From the NCBI GenBank assembly GCA_037576195.1, contig CM075101.1, positions 30,504,001-30,568,000 of the forward strand: a stretch of 64,000 nucleotides of DNA, in the 5' to 3' direction. Shown one piece after another: positions 1 to 11,459 of the stretch. Position numbers and translations under genes: made by a program. Each line of letters starts with the position of its first letter. The stretch's first letter is position 1. Origin of the DNA: Phytoseiulus persimilis. Its lineage: Eukaryota > Arthropoda > Arachnida > Mesostigmata > Phytoseiidae. Under the pieces are notes generated by a model, which saw only the letters and a list, made by a program, of their open reading frames with translations, ran no database searches and was not told where the DNA came from.

Positions 1-511
1 GACGAAATCCAGCGATGGCGTGCCTTCGGGCCCCGGATAGCTTCGGTAAATCATCAAATTTCTGTCTTAGGGGAGATGTTCAATTTTCCTATGGCATCGT
101 AGACGTCGTGGTTTCCGAGAAAAACTTCAAGGATATTGGAGAGAGCGCGGTGAGTGAATTCACAGATTGACCGCTGGAGTGGATCACAGGCGAGCTTTCT
201 ACGTGCATCGTCGAACAAGCCGAAGGAAACTCGTCGCAGTTAACCCAGAGGAATTCCCCGAATTTCACGAGGTTTTCTTTTATTCGGACAGAACACTAGC
301 TCTTGAGACGGGCATGAACAGACGATTTGAGCCTCTCGGCAGTATCGATAAGTAAGATGGAAGACTCTGTGATGATACTCGACAGTTGGTCGAGGTAATG
401 AGTTCGGCCAAGGAGCGGCGATGACTATACCACCAATTCCTCCCTATACTTTCTACTCATTGAAGTTGTGCTCCGAGCTGGAGGACAGTTTGAGCGCCTC
501 TCCGACGCTTT
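1..511. other. no firm gene; possible metallophosphoesterase scrap
   Basis: No complete gene is visible. On the minus strand, positions 167 to 66 read as an open stretch containing LEVFLGNHDVYDAIGK, and GNHD is the metal-binding motif of calcineurin-like phosphoesterases. No convincing acceptor or donor frames it, and the plus strand is also open from 3 to 176. It could be part of an exon cut by the window edge, or chance. Confidence 0.2.
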
Positions 512-1318
512 TCATCCCTTGAACCCATGATAGCTTCTCGCTTCAAACTCCTCATCGTACTGGAGCATTTCTCTGAACAGCCATTCGGAGCTGAACTGCC
601 CCCCGGAGCCTCCGTATTCTTTCGGCAGAACACTTGGATCAATAGTCTTTCCCAGTTGCGAGACAGAACTGTGCACGAAGATGCGACTGCGAAGCTTGGC
701 GTCGAGAAGATACCTTATCACTCTCAAGACATACTGGAACACAGCTGGCACGTTCACAAAATGTATGGCCTTAACCTTGAGCGGGAGCGCTCCTTTCAGA
801 ATACTCGCATACGCCCGCACCACGCGCAAATCACAATAAGGGATGTGCCGAGTTTCGAAACCTGACAAGTCCATGATGTAGGTCCAACCATTGTTCTCGT
901 CGCTGTCCGTCTTCATGTACAGGAGGTATTCCGTGATGTAGAGGCTCCACGTGAGGCAGTCCGCCAGGTCGTTCTTCCCATCCTCGGGCCTCCAATCACC
1001 CTTCCGCCAGCCGAAAATCCTCGTGTTGTCGAGTGGGTTCTTCTGCGGGAAAACGGTGCAGTTGTTGAGGGACACGTAAGGCTCGATCCACTTGATGCCT
1101 TTACCGCGCGGCCAAATTTTTCCGGGGTGCTCCTTTCGTAACTTGTAGTATTTCTGGATGGAAGAGAGTGCCGCGCTGGCGTCGAAATTCTTGTGACGAA
1201 GGAAGCAGAGTAGGAAGGAGTCTTCCATGTCGCACTGGATCTCGTCGTCGATTGCCTTGATTCGCTGGCGGAGGTCGACCAGACCGCTCTGAGCGGCCGA
1301 ACCCATCGCAGAACTCAT
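512..1318 (-). CDS. CRAL-TRIO domain (SEC14-like) lipid-binding protein
   Basis: A single-exon ORF of 268 residues. CRAL-TRIO proteins bind small hydrophobic ligands such as retinoids, tocopherol or phosphoinositides in the cytosol and move them between membranes. The N-terminal part shows the helical CRAL-TRIO-N signature (FLLCFLRHKNFDASAAL, residues about 36-52). The lipid-binding core follows, with the typical strings GWTYIMDLSGFE, PLKVKAIHFVNVP (about 178-190) and the C-terminal LPKEYGG (about 232-238), which matches the family's usual LPxEYGG. Length is slightly short of the common 290-320 residues, mainly at the N-terminus. Start chosen at the first Met (base 1318) because all downstream family landmarks are in frame. 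A 5' UTR intron is possible, as a pyrimidine-rich AG lies about 35 bases upstream. The ligand cannot be told from sequence. Confidence 0.9.
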   Translation of the reverse strand: MSSAMGSAAQSGLVDLRQRIKAIDDEIQCDMEDSFLLCFLRHKNFDASAALSSIQKYYKLRKEHPGKIWPRGKGIKWIEPYVSLNNCTVFPQKNPLDNTRIFGWRKGDWRPEDGKNDLADCLTWSLYITEYLLYMKTDSDENNGWTYIMDLSGFETRHIPYCDLRVVRAYASILKGALPLKVKAIHFVNVPAVFQYVLRVIRYLLDAKLRSRIFVHSSVSQLGKTIDPSVLPKEYGGSGGQFSSEWLFREMLQYDEEFEARSYHGFKG

Positions 1319-2234
1319 CGAGGAAATCCGTTTTCACCGCAGAACACCGCTACAGAGCTGAAGCCGTTCTCCACAACGATCACAACTGGTGGTCTGGGGC
1401 TTGTTCCGGATGCCTCGGAGAGACCTCCTGCTCGAACAAACTGCGAGACCGAATGAAGCTCATGGCGATCGGTCAAGCTCCTTCTTAAGTTCATCCTCTC
1501 CATCAGAGACTCGGAATTCCTGAAAGACCTCGCCGGGCTCTGTGGTTTCGGCGGCGCTCCGGTCGCAGAGAACCGCTTCTTCATTCCGCTGCAACTTCAG
1601 GATTCTCGGGCATAGATTCTGGCTGAGAATCTGTATCGGCTGATGGGTTGGATACGAAAACCATCGGGCATCAGCGCGCAAACTGAAAATGGACCGCGCG
1701 TTGTGTAGAGTTTCGAGAATCGGTTTTGATTGCCGATTATGAGTTCCGAGCGTATATTAGGGAACAGTGGTTACGATGAACGTTGATCTGTTCATATTGA
1801 TTATGCCAGAATGTATCGGAAGCCGAGTTGCGACGGTTACTGAGCGCTAATAGGCCGGGTATTCGAGGGCAATCACGGCGTGGTGTGCACCACCCTGGAA
1901 CCGACTGGGGTTCTTTCGATCAGTCAATCAGCAATAAGACGCCGAATCGATTACGATAAGCTCGAAAGCTGAGCATTCATACATGAAGAGCTGAGAAGGG
2001 AAGCTTCATGCTCCTATTCTATGTCTGAAGTGAATCTTTCGCAGTTTTCTAGCATTGGGAATTTCGCGTAGCTCCGAATATAGCATTCAAGTTATGTGAT
2101 TATCTTCAGGTCTCTTCTTGCTCTTGCAAGTTCAGTCTTTGGGACTCTGTGCTGTACATAGAAGCTCAGCTGGGAGCGCTGGACCATCAAAACGAGCTGC
2201 AGGGCTTTCGGCTCCACGAGATTTTTCCTCGGCT
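1319..2234. other. no recognisable gene
   Basis: Short overlapping open stretches on both strands but no family motif, no good splice chain and no repeat. Probably the upstream region of the minus-strand CRAL-TRIO gene plus intergenic DNA. Confidence 0.5.
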
Positions 2235-2450
2235 CTACCGGTGTTCGTGGCAATTGGCAATCCATTTAAGCCCATCGGGTACGAACAGAAATCCACCCGA
2301 CTCGCAATCATACATGTCAGTATCTTCGCCCGCTGCTGGTTCTTCCTGTTCTTCTTCTTGTGGTTCTTGGTTGCTGTTGTCTCCCGCGTGGATCCTCGTA
2401 CGGGCGTGCGGAGAGACGAGAAGACTCGAACCCTCCGTCGGTCTCGGGGT
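2235..2450 (-). CDS. possible terminal exon of an acidic protein, unknown
   Basis: The minus strand is open from 2450 to a TAG at 2237-2235. The reading has a strongly acidic Gln/Glu stretch (QEPQEEEQEE), then DTDMYDCESGGFLFVPDG and a Cys/His end (WIANCHEHR). This composition is more protein-like than the competing frames; the hydrophobic run in the plus-strand 177-residue ORF (2118-2651) is just the complement of the GAA-rich stretch. I do not recognise the protein. The upstream exons (above 2450) were not found, and the acceptor is uncertain (candidate AG at about 2436). Confidence 0.35.
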   Translation of the reverse strand, partial: TPRPTEGSSLLVSPHARTRIHAGDNSNQEPQEEEQEEPAAGEDTDMYDCESGGFLFVPDGLKWIANCHEHR

Positions 2451-2754
2451 TTATCGACGGTGTCTGCGGTTTCACTCGCCTCGCATGGGCTCAGGGGCTG
2501 GGAAACCGAAGTTGCGGAAACAATTTCTCTATTACTGATTCTGGTACCTCGGCCCATGAAGCTCCGACCCGAGCGTAGCTCAGAGGAGACTAACGTAAGT
2601 TCAGATGTCATCCAATGGGTGTTTGCGAAAGTTCTGAGCGCTAAACGTTGATAGCTCATAACTCCGCTTCCAGAAAGCGCAGACAGATGATAATACACTC
2701 AATATACGCGGAATCCCGTCGTGTTTGTTTGTTCGTATCGACAAAACAAGGGGA

Positions 2755-2820
2755 CTCCCAACACCGTCGGTTCTACTGAAACAGTCGAAAATCGCAATTT
2801 AGCGATTGCAGCGAAACTAA
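2755..2820 (+). repeat. left terminal inverted repeat
   Basis: It aligns with the reverse complement of 4795-4862: the outer CTCCCAACACCG is exact, the middle is diverged and the TCGAAAATCG core is exact. A related TCGGTTCTACTG string recurs in direct orientation at about 3137, hinting at an internal sub-terminal repeat. Confidence 0.65.
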
Positions 2821-3435
2821 GATTATGACCCCCTGTTTTCTATTCGGGATCATTACGCTCGTCGAAGATCGAGGTCTTTTGAGGAAAATTGGGAATTTCG
2901 ACTGCAAAGCTGAGATGTCGGCCTCGGAAGTTTCGATTTCTCGCCATCTCGACCAACATGTTGAGTTAATGAAAGGAATATGAGCGTATAAGAAAAATCC
3001 TTTATCTCTTCCACCGAGTTCAACTCGCCACATATCACACCGTATAGCCGCGTTCAAAGCTTCAAAAATTGCCATTTGATCCAAGTTTTGTCTCTTTACC
3101 TATGGCTGGAAATTGCGAGTCGGATTCACTAACTTCGGTTCTACTGGTTGAGCCGTCCCATGGCTGGCACCGGCACGAATTTCTCTGGATACTCTCGGAA
3201 GGCTCTCGAGAACGTCTACTGATCTTCCATATCATGAGATATGCTCCATGTCACTCCAGCCGGAAGGAACTGCTAGTTTTGTCACGTCTTGCAATGTTGA
3301 GTCTGTGCGGGACGACTTGGGAAGTTGTTGACGGTGGGATGTCTTACTCAGTGTCGTTGCCCACACACCACGAGCAGTACCTCAATTGAACGTAGTTCGT
3401 GGAAGTTCCCGAAAGGTTCTGAACATTATCCGGAA

Positions 3436-4395
3436 ATGGCGAACCGTGATCTGGAAATCCGCCAAGCGATGCTGTACAAGTTCAAGGAGGGTAGGACAGC
3501 AGCGGAGGCTTGGCATGGAATGGCATCCGAAGTGGCAATATGAGCCTGAGTGAGTGATGCACCGCGGTCGGGCAGGCCCAACGCAGTGGACTACCATGCG
3601 TTGATGGCCCATCTCGCTGACCATCCGTCGGTCGCCACCGACGATATGGCAGAACATTTGGAAGTTGACACTCCAACGATCCGGCGGAACCTCACCGGCT
3701 CGGTTTAAACTCAAAAGTCGATGCCTGGATGCCGCATCAACTAAGCGATAAGCACAAAAGTTATCGATACAGAGTCGCCACAAGTCTTCTGATCAGGCTG
3801 GAAACAGAACCATTCCTTCATCGCATTTTTGCAGGTGACGAGAAAGGGGTTGTATACCTAGTGTAAGCCGAAGAAGGTCCTGGAGACAGAGAGGCACCGC
3901 AGCCGCGGCTTGTGCGAAGCCTGGACTGCATCCCAAGAAAGTCCTCCTGTCGGTCTGGTGGGATTGTTGGGGAGTCGTCTATTTCGAACTTCTCGAACCA
4001 GGGACGACAATCACGGCTTCGAGATGCTGCCGACTGCTGGGGCAACTCAGAACAGCTCTGGATAGACCGAACGGGCGTCGTCTTCCAGCACGACAATGCT
4101 CGGTCGCACACGGCCAGGGTAACGCGGGAGTTGTTGTCCGGTTTTCAATGGAACGAGTCAGAGCACCCCTTCCCGGCATTCCCCGGACCCCGCGCCCTCG
4201 GACTACCACCTGTTCCGTTTTCTCCAGAATTCGCCTAACAGCCGGGCCTTCGGGAACGTTCACGAGGCTCGAAAATACCTGGTGAACTTCTCTGGAAGAG
4301 GGATGACCCCGCAATTCTTCAGAAGAGGGATCGAAAAGCTTCCGGAACGCTGGAGAGAAGTCTTTGCAAAAGGCGGAGATTATATCCTCGATTAA
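3436..4395 (+). pseudogene. mariner transposase pseudogene
   Basis: A transposase of the mariner/Tc1 DD34D group, which cuts and pastes the element at TA sites. The start MANRDLEIRQAMLYKFKEGR (3436 on) matches the N-terminal helix-turn-helix of mariner. Further in, AGDEKG (first catalytic Asp region, about 3830), YFELLEPGTTI (about 3985), QHDNAR (second Asp, about 4088) and DPAPSDYHLF (third Asp, about 4188) appear in order. The frame ends with RGIEKLPERWREVFAKGGDY and the stop at 4393-4395. These blocks lie in different frames with an in-frame stop shortly after the first Asp, and the segment between the helix-turn-helix and the first Asp is shortened. No functional transposase can be read. 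Some frame breaks could be assembly errors, but loss of sequence argues for genuine decay. Confidence 0.85.
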
Positions 4396-4794
4396 TGGAC
4401 GAATGAAACTGTTTTCGTTCCAGTACAAGCATCGATCGATTACTCTAACTGCGCGCAGATCTCGTGGAACGAGTCATAGCGGTGAGATAATCGAGCCGGT
4501 GAATGTTTTTGTTTGGAAAATCGGGAAAAGGGAGCTCGATCGTTCTGTGCTGGGCGGACTCATCGGAGAGCCTATCGAGAGTTTCCAGGGAAAGTTGTGC
4601 CAGTGTCAGTCATGCGACGGCTCAAGCAGCGGAACTGAAGTCCGTGATTCCGGCTCGCGATGTGAAGCTATGAGTACAGACAAAAGTTCTGAAGATGTGA
4701 AGTTATGAGTACAAAAGTTGGACAATATAACATGTCTTTGAAGCTTTGAACTCGATCATACGATGTGCTATGCGGCATGTCAAACTGGTTAGTT

Positions 4795-4862
4795 TGGGAT
4801 CGTGAAATTGCGATTTTTTCGATTTTCGACCATCTCAGTGAAACCGTCGGTGTTGGGAGGCC
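4795..4862 (-). repeat. right terminal inverted repeat
   Basis: Inverted partner of 2755-2820. It reads inward from GGTGTTGGGAG at the outer edge and contains an extra run of T (about 4811-4817) absent from the left copy. Confidence 0.65.
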
Positions 4863-7800
4863 GCTTTCTGGATCAATACGATCCCAGCGGCATCCGGAAG
4901 CTTACGCTTGGAATTTCGCGTATTCTGAGTGTCTCATAATATTTCTGTGCCTCCTGGAAGCGGAATTATGGGCTGTTAAGGTTAAGCGCTCGGAACTTTC
5001 GCAAGCACCCAATAAATTGTCTGAATTTTGTAGGGATCATCTTTGAATCAGTGTAGAACAGTCTCCACCAATCAGTGTTTCCTCGCTTCAGGAGCTGCGA
5101 ACCCTCCTATGGAGTCCTCGAAGTTGAACTTATCCATGATGGACATCTCGATAGATGGAACAAGCGAGCGGAAGCTTGCGAGGTCTGTCAACTCCGACCT
5201 CTGATCCGAGGCAGGAACAAAATGAGCTGAAAGTTGCCTCTCGATCAGGAAGGAGGACTAGTTAAATAGGAATGGATGATGGTTCGTCAAGAGGGTGACA
5301 AATCGGATGCAGCGATCGGACTTTGTCCCTACTCTGAGAATCCCGCAGGAAAATTTACCTGCAGCAACTCAAATTCCCTAATGTAACCAGCATGGAGAGG
5401 CATCCGGGCGAACCGCCTCCCCCTCCTGTATAGCCCGTCGTGTTTGCCGATCACAAGCGGCGGAAGCTTCTGCATTCGTTTTTGTTCGCGCCGACCATCT
5501 ATCTCATTCAAACTTCGCTTGGTTTATCACGAGACATCTTTCACAGGTGAATTGCGTGTGCTTGTGATGGCAGCAATCGATTCATCAGTCCCAGCTCGTC
5601 GCAATCGAAGGTATCAGCGGGACTGTAACGGCTCACATGTCTCTCCAGTTTCCTATTCGGTAACCTGTGAACGTGGCACCGCGGATGCTCATCCTTCCTT
5701 GGTCCAAAGCGTGCGGATTGTCAAGTCCGGATCGTCCGAGAAACACAAGCCAACCATCACAGCAATCAGTTGGAAGATCTTTCTGGGGCTTGCTTCCTAT
5801 TCTGGTGAAATGTTCACGGATCATGTTCGGGAAGTTATTCTCACTGATGACTAACGCTCTATCTCCTCAAATCGTCGCGGGATTTCCTGCGAAGCCAAGC
5901 GTCTTCAAGGATTCTGTTGATGAGAGACATTTGACACTCAAATTCTGAGGATCTCGTATGTTTTCGGGAGCTGAAACCGCGGTGATATCGTTCCGTGATC
6001 CGAGTGGTGCCAACATGGCTTGAGGAAATTTACAGCTGTGACTGCGAATAAATCAAAATTAACAGAAAAGGTACGGAGAGTGGAGCACTCACTAATCCTT
6101 ACCCATAGCTGACCCGCTCCGGCGTGATTCATCCACCATCGAACTTGGAGGACGTCGGAGAAACTTCCCCGGCTGGAACCCCAGTTGCATTACCTCTTTT
6201 CTAAGGTCGCTAGCTAAAGTCGACTCATTACCACAACGCGTATATCAATACTGGATCATCGCCCCATACGAAACCAGACGAACATGCGCATCGTCCATCC
6301 GTCCACCCCGTTCCGCCGCGGCAACACAACTGTACTTCTAAGCCTCTTCATACGACATGACTCCCAACTCCATGCTTCCATGATTATATCCCTCATAGTT
6401 TCGAAGTTACTTTCGTGTATGAAGAGCTCGAGCAGTGGGTACCTCGAGCCTGCTCGAGAGACCTTATTTCTTACATCGGAGACGTCGATAAAAATCCTTG
6501 TCTGGTTCCTACAATCGTCTCATCGTGAGCCACCTACTGATTTGTGGCCCAGTGAGCCGGTTCTCGGAACTTGTTTGCGACAAAACTCAATCAGAGACGA
6601 TTCCTATGGAGGGGATTCTCCCGAGGACAAGATTCCCGACAGGAAGTGACGCGTTTCAGGGGCTCCTCGGCTGAATATTTGCATCAATTGGGGCGCTATT
6701 CGTGGAGGTGAAACACAAGTAGCACTCCCGAACAGCTCTCGACATGGTCTCTGGCTCGATGGATGAACTCCGCTGTTCCGGATTGCCAAACGAGTTAGCG
6801 ATGGTCGATGTTCAGGTATTTGATCTGTATTGATCTGGCATAACCAGGGTTCCGACTATTGTTCCGGAATCGGGACCCTGGCCAACAGAGCACGGATAGA
6901 GAGTGGTAGACCCGTTACGTCGAAGAATAGGAAAATCGCTAGATATTGATTGCACAGCGAAAATGACTAGACGCTGAGTCGGGCCAGATGATACAATTTC
7001 CCAGAGACCAATTGGTGCCTTTGTGGCAGAACTCTTCTCCTCAATATAAGTGGAAGAAGCATTCACTGGGAATTAAATCCGCCCCGCATGGGATATTTAT
7101 TCCACCAATCGAATATTTCCAGGCTGCTCGGAAATTGCTACAGGATACTTCGGTTGCGAGGCATCGCTCAGCAGGGAAAGGAGGGAGCTTGGCGGAAGAG
7201 TGCTATTTGCCGGGATTTGTAGCTCGCCATCACAGGTTCGACTGGATTTCAGATGAACCACAGAATGACTTTCCACCGAGATTTTATCGCGAGCTTTTTC
7301 TCCAATCATCGATCCTCAATCTCCTCCGGCTCCTGAATGCCATGAAACCGTTTGGGGTGAGGCCGTTCAATACACGAACCCGTTGAGAGCAGCCGCAAAC
7401 GCAGGGCGAGTTGCATCGATTGCAATGACGAGGTCTCACCTCTGGCTATGGCTCTTGCTGTGCACTTCGAAAGTTGTTACTGTGTACCGGCACTGATACA
7501 GCCGCCTCTCCAGCAGCGTGTGAACGCGAATCTGTTGGAAACAGCCGTTACAAACAGCCAGAAGATCAGCCAAGGAGTTTTCAGTGATTCTTCGGATTCT
7601 GAGAATTGTCTTCGCTCTCCTGGGATTCTGAAGTGATGTCTCATGGAAACCTCGAGAGCCGGCTCGGAAACATCTTTTCTTGCAGTTACTGAAGCTCTCC
7701 AGTCGGTCTTTGAGTGGCACTTCTCGAGCGAGTTTGCTATGCTCTCCCCTTACGTTAAAAATTTCCTTCTAGCTCGAACCATATCGGAGTCTCGCGGGCA

Positions 7801-8460
7801 ACCGGGTTCCGACTCCAGTCTCGGAAAATAATCTGGCAAAACAGGGAGTCTCGTGCTCGGAAGCTCATCGGCTGCACGAGCGACCGCGCTCGGGTCAGAG
7901 GTGATTGACTTGCTCGCTGACAGTCTCACTCTGAGGCTATTGGTAAAGAGTCGTTACTCTCCTCTAGCTAAAAGGGCCTCTCACGTCTCCCGCGCGGTTT
8001 GGCGCCAATGTCAGACTGATCTGGCCGACCTTCGCGAACAGTTTATGCTACTCGACAGCGCTTCTCGGAAACCTAGGTCGGCGAATTATGTCGAGAGCTT
8101 CCAGAACTCGTTTCGAAACCTTGAGAAGACTCGTGACAACGCCTCATAGGGCTATTCTCCTGTTCATGACTCGAAGTTCGAGTTACACGGGGTGACATTG
8201 GCGTCGTTTTTCCTTGTCTCAGGCGTTACTCCTTCCTCAGCGTGTCCGAGAGCTGAGAGCTATCAGCTTTGGCGCGTTGGATTCGAATTTGGATCCCCGC
8301 TGTCACCACTGCTGTCCTTGCCGCTCTCTTCCTCCATCGGTTCTTTCCACTTTGACCGCCGTCGTGTGTTGTTGGTTGCTTTGACTGGCTGCTTGGTTGG
8401 GTTAGTTGGTTGACTGCGAAAACAGCAGCAGTGGACGTCGTGGTTTCCAGCTGCTTTTGT
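4863..8460. other. gene-poor stretch
   Basis: Several open frames of 60-136 codons exist on both strands, but none carries a family motif or a splice chain I trust. The most protein-like are plus 7448-7636 and plus 7853-8149 (helical, SEVIDLLADSLTLRLL), the latter without an ATG at its start. Nothing else is seen. Confidence 0.4.
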
Positions 8461-8463
8461 GTG

Positions 8464-8492
8464 ACTCTCTCTCTCTCTTTCCGTCTCTCTCA
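8464..8492 (+). repeat. CT-rich simple repeat
   Basis: A run of CT dinucleotides with interruptions (gactctctctctctctttccgtctctctc). It lies next to GGTTGG-type direct repeats at 8380-8412. Low-complexity DNA of a kind common in introns and intergenic spacers. Confidence 0.7.
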
Positions 8493-11429
8493 TGGAGCTC
8501 GAAGTGTTGACGGTGTTGAGGGGATCGAACCTGTTTTTACCAAAAAGCAAGCAAATCGCAACGGAGATATAAGCACCAGACTTCTGCGGGATAACGACGA
8601 AGCAGAAGGAGTGTTGTCATCGGAACTCCAACTCCAGTTTTCACGTTCTGGCGTGAGGGCAACACACAAGGGTTCTAGAATACTTCAGGAAAACCGTTTC
8701 CGCTGTGAAGAAGAGGAGAACGACTAATCCTGAGCCACGGCTAGCTCTGCTTGTGGTGCGTGAATCCCTCCGAGAAGCGATCATATGTTAGCTGCTCCTC
8801 CGAGTCTGGCTCCTCAGCTGGAAGTGACGTTCGAATACAGCTGAGAGGAGCAGTCCGGGTCCGTCTCGCCACAGCTGTGTACGTGCTTTCGAGGTGACAT
8901 ACTGGGGGAAAACCTCGAATCGATGACAGAGACCCAACACCGTAGAGCCAAACGTCGGTCGACGAGAAGTATACGATGGCTCAGTGAATTTGGTGTCTCT
9001 GCAACTCTCAGGACGAGTCGGGGAACTTGGCTGTGGTGTTCGGCGTAGAAGAGCTTCACCCACGACTAGCGTCAAGGGTCTTACATTAAGGCGCGACTGA
9101 CTTCGTTGTGGTCAGCGGTATTAAGTAGCCGAGCGAGTCAGTCAGATGAGATGGAGAGGCGCCGACGCCAGCTCAAGCAACAACACTATCATCTGTTGTA
9201 GGGTGGTCTTGTTTCTTGTGAACAAGCACCGCAACCACCACCACCGCCGCCCGCTTCCCATCTCAGTCCCCCGGTGGCATGACATCGTGATCCCTGCGAC
9301 GAACGAAGACAGCGTCGGCTAGCGCAAGCCCAACCAGTACGATCCACGAGCCCGAAAGTTTCCTCCGTGTTCACGAAGAGAGAAAACTCCTTCACCATGT
9401 CTCCGAAGTCCCCGTCAACTTCATCTGCAACGTAAGCTCCCTCAGTTCCCTAACTCTCTCCAAGCGGACAAACTTGCCTTGAGCGCCAGACCGTCCTCCT
9501 GAACGTCTTAGCGTTCGAAAACTCGCGCGGTCCAGTGTCTGAGTGAGTTCTGGGCGCTCTCGCCGAGCACTAGAGTCAAACGTTCGAGGAGATAACTCGA
9601 AGAGGACGTCCGAGTAAGCCGCTTCGATCTCGGAAGCAGTCTGGAGAGCACGCGACGAATGGTTATTTGTGAATTCCGCGAGGGAGAGAACCTCCGAGTT
9701 TCTTTCTCACTCGGGAAAGTGTTGATGTTTTTGGTTACGTACTCGAAGATGAAGAGACGGCGCCCTCGAAGGCAAGTGCTTTCTGGGCTCACGCTCAAGG
9801 GCTCTGCTGAACTTTGTTTTCGTCAGCTGGTCCATCTGTTCGCCGCCCCCGGCTGTCTTTGAATTGCTCGAACGCCCGACGCGAGACGTGGTCACCGCAG
9901 CCGTCGCGATCTCCGGATCGGCATCCGCAGGCAACGCCGGGACCCATGAGGTCCCAATCGCTTCCTGTAAGCTTCTCATCGAATTTGGATTCTCCGTCTG
10001 GTCGAGCTTCTAGACATTCATATTTCCAGAGAACATTACCGCATTCCGCGCTCGTCAGGAAAAATCCTGGTCCTCGCGGAACACAGCGAGACTGCGGGAA
10101 GGGTGAACGTGACTTCTTCAAGCTGTTTCCGCAATTATCTGGTAGCACTCTCGATTAAATCCGAGCGCTTAGTGGACGCAAGCTCACTGGGAGCTGAAAC
10201 CGGGAATCTCGCTCCGTCTGTATACGGAGCTCGACGTTCCGTTCTGCGAATGTTTCCACGAAGCTCAACACCGAGGGAGTCCGGGGGGAGCTTCCGAGAA
10301 CCCCTGTGGTCTCAGCGATCGGCGGGCGTCCCTATCATTGGGACGATAGATGAAAACAGAATTGCGCGGTGTTCTGTGTACCCAGCTGTCTGTCATGCGA
10401 AACCCACGCAGCCTCGCCGTCACTTAGATAGAACGAAGAACATACACCTACGCTCGGTACATGCGGCTGCCTATCACGATCGCCATCAATCCTATGCTCT
10501 CCGCTCACGATTTGTTCGGCCCAAGTTCATACAATGTCAGCGAGGAAAAATACAGTTCTCCATTCTCGGAAACGCTCTTAAATAATTTTACGACGTTTTC
10601 CGACCATCGCTCGGCCTCTCACGAGAAATTCCCTCCGACGTCGACGTTTTCGGGTCTCGCCTCCTCGTACAGTTACATACCCGGATCGGAAGAACATGCC
10701 GGGGGTCGTTGTCGAGTCCACTGCACGGCTCGACGAGCACAGAAAGAACGAAAAAAAACCTCGTCCCAAATACAGTAGAGCTCGCCGTTCTTCCATCTCG
10801 CTCGTATGCGTAACGAACGGGATACGTGACGCCTGTTCTGACGTCCCATGAGAGGAAGTTTCCACGATAATGCGGTCCGATATATCCTGCAACTGCCCGC
10901 AAAGCTTCTGTGGTTACGGTCGGGGCGACGCTGCTGGCCGAGAGGGAGATCGGTCCGCCGGAGCCCACGGATAGCGTGTCCTCGAGGGAGGAACGATTCG
11001 CCTAATAATACGTCCCGACGCGTGTCCCAAATCGCCTCGATGATTTTCGCTCGGATCTCTTCTTACGTTGAGCCTTACACCGGAAGGGGTTTCGAACTCC
11101 GGCGAGTTGCCAACGCGAGTCATCGACGACTCGCTCAGATGCGCGTTACGATTCCCATCCGCGTCTCACGCCGCGAGGGCTCCGTGTGAACCCCTGCCGC
11201 AGTTTTCTGCTCGCTCCGTTCGCGTTCCTGATCTCGGCGAAAAACTCACGGGTCGGACTGCCTCGTGTGAGGGAAATCTTATATAGGATGACGACGAATG
11301 TGACTGCATCGCTGTGGGGCCACTGAGCATCGTTGGGAGTTCCGTGATTCGCCTGATCTGATGCGCGAACCATGTTCCGAAACGTGCCTCGCTCGTTGAA
11401 CATGAATGTGACTATCCCACGCGAGAACC
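8493..11429. other. no firm gene; GC-rich region open in many frames
   Basis: Codon-rich open frames overlap on both strands. The best plus reading is 10461-10778, which starts MRLPITIAINPMLSAHDLFG and is Ser/Thr-rich, like the N-terminal exon of a regulator. The best minus reading is 10968-10588 (126 residues, starts MGSGGPISLSASS). They overlap and cannot both be taken as coding; I cannot decide between them. Confidence 0.3.
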
Positions 11430-11459
11430 CCCTTTCCCCCACGCGGGTGGGGGAAAGGG
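11430..11459. repeat. perfect 13-bp inverted repeat (hairpin)
   Basis: The arms ccctttcccccac (11430-11442) and gtgggggaaaggg (11447-11459) are exact reverse complements around a 4-base loop gcgg. The strand composition is C-rich then G-rich. It lies inside overlapping open frames, so neither a terminator nor a protein site can be assigned. Confidence 0.8.

Larger units (their letters stand above)
2755..4862 (+). mobile_element. decayed mariner-type transposon with divergent inverted ends
   Basis: The left end 2755-2820 and the right end 4795-4862 are inverted copies of each other with mismatches and gaps; both share CTCCCAACACCG at the outer edge and a TCGAAAATCG core inside. Between them lies a mariner transposase remnant. 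The distance from the left end to the transposase start (about 650 bases) is long for mariner, which usually has 28-30 bp ends close to the ORF. The element may therefore be composite, or the ends may belong to an older nested copy. No clean TA target duplication is visible. Confidence 0.65.

Noticed and set aside
2118-2651. 177-codon plus ORF with a phenylalanine/leucine-rich membrane-like run
   Set aside because: The hydrophobic run is the complement of a GAA/CAA-rich tract that reads better on the minus strand; no motif elsewhere in the frame.
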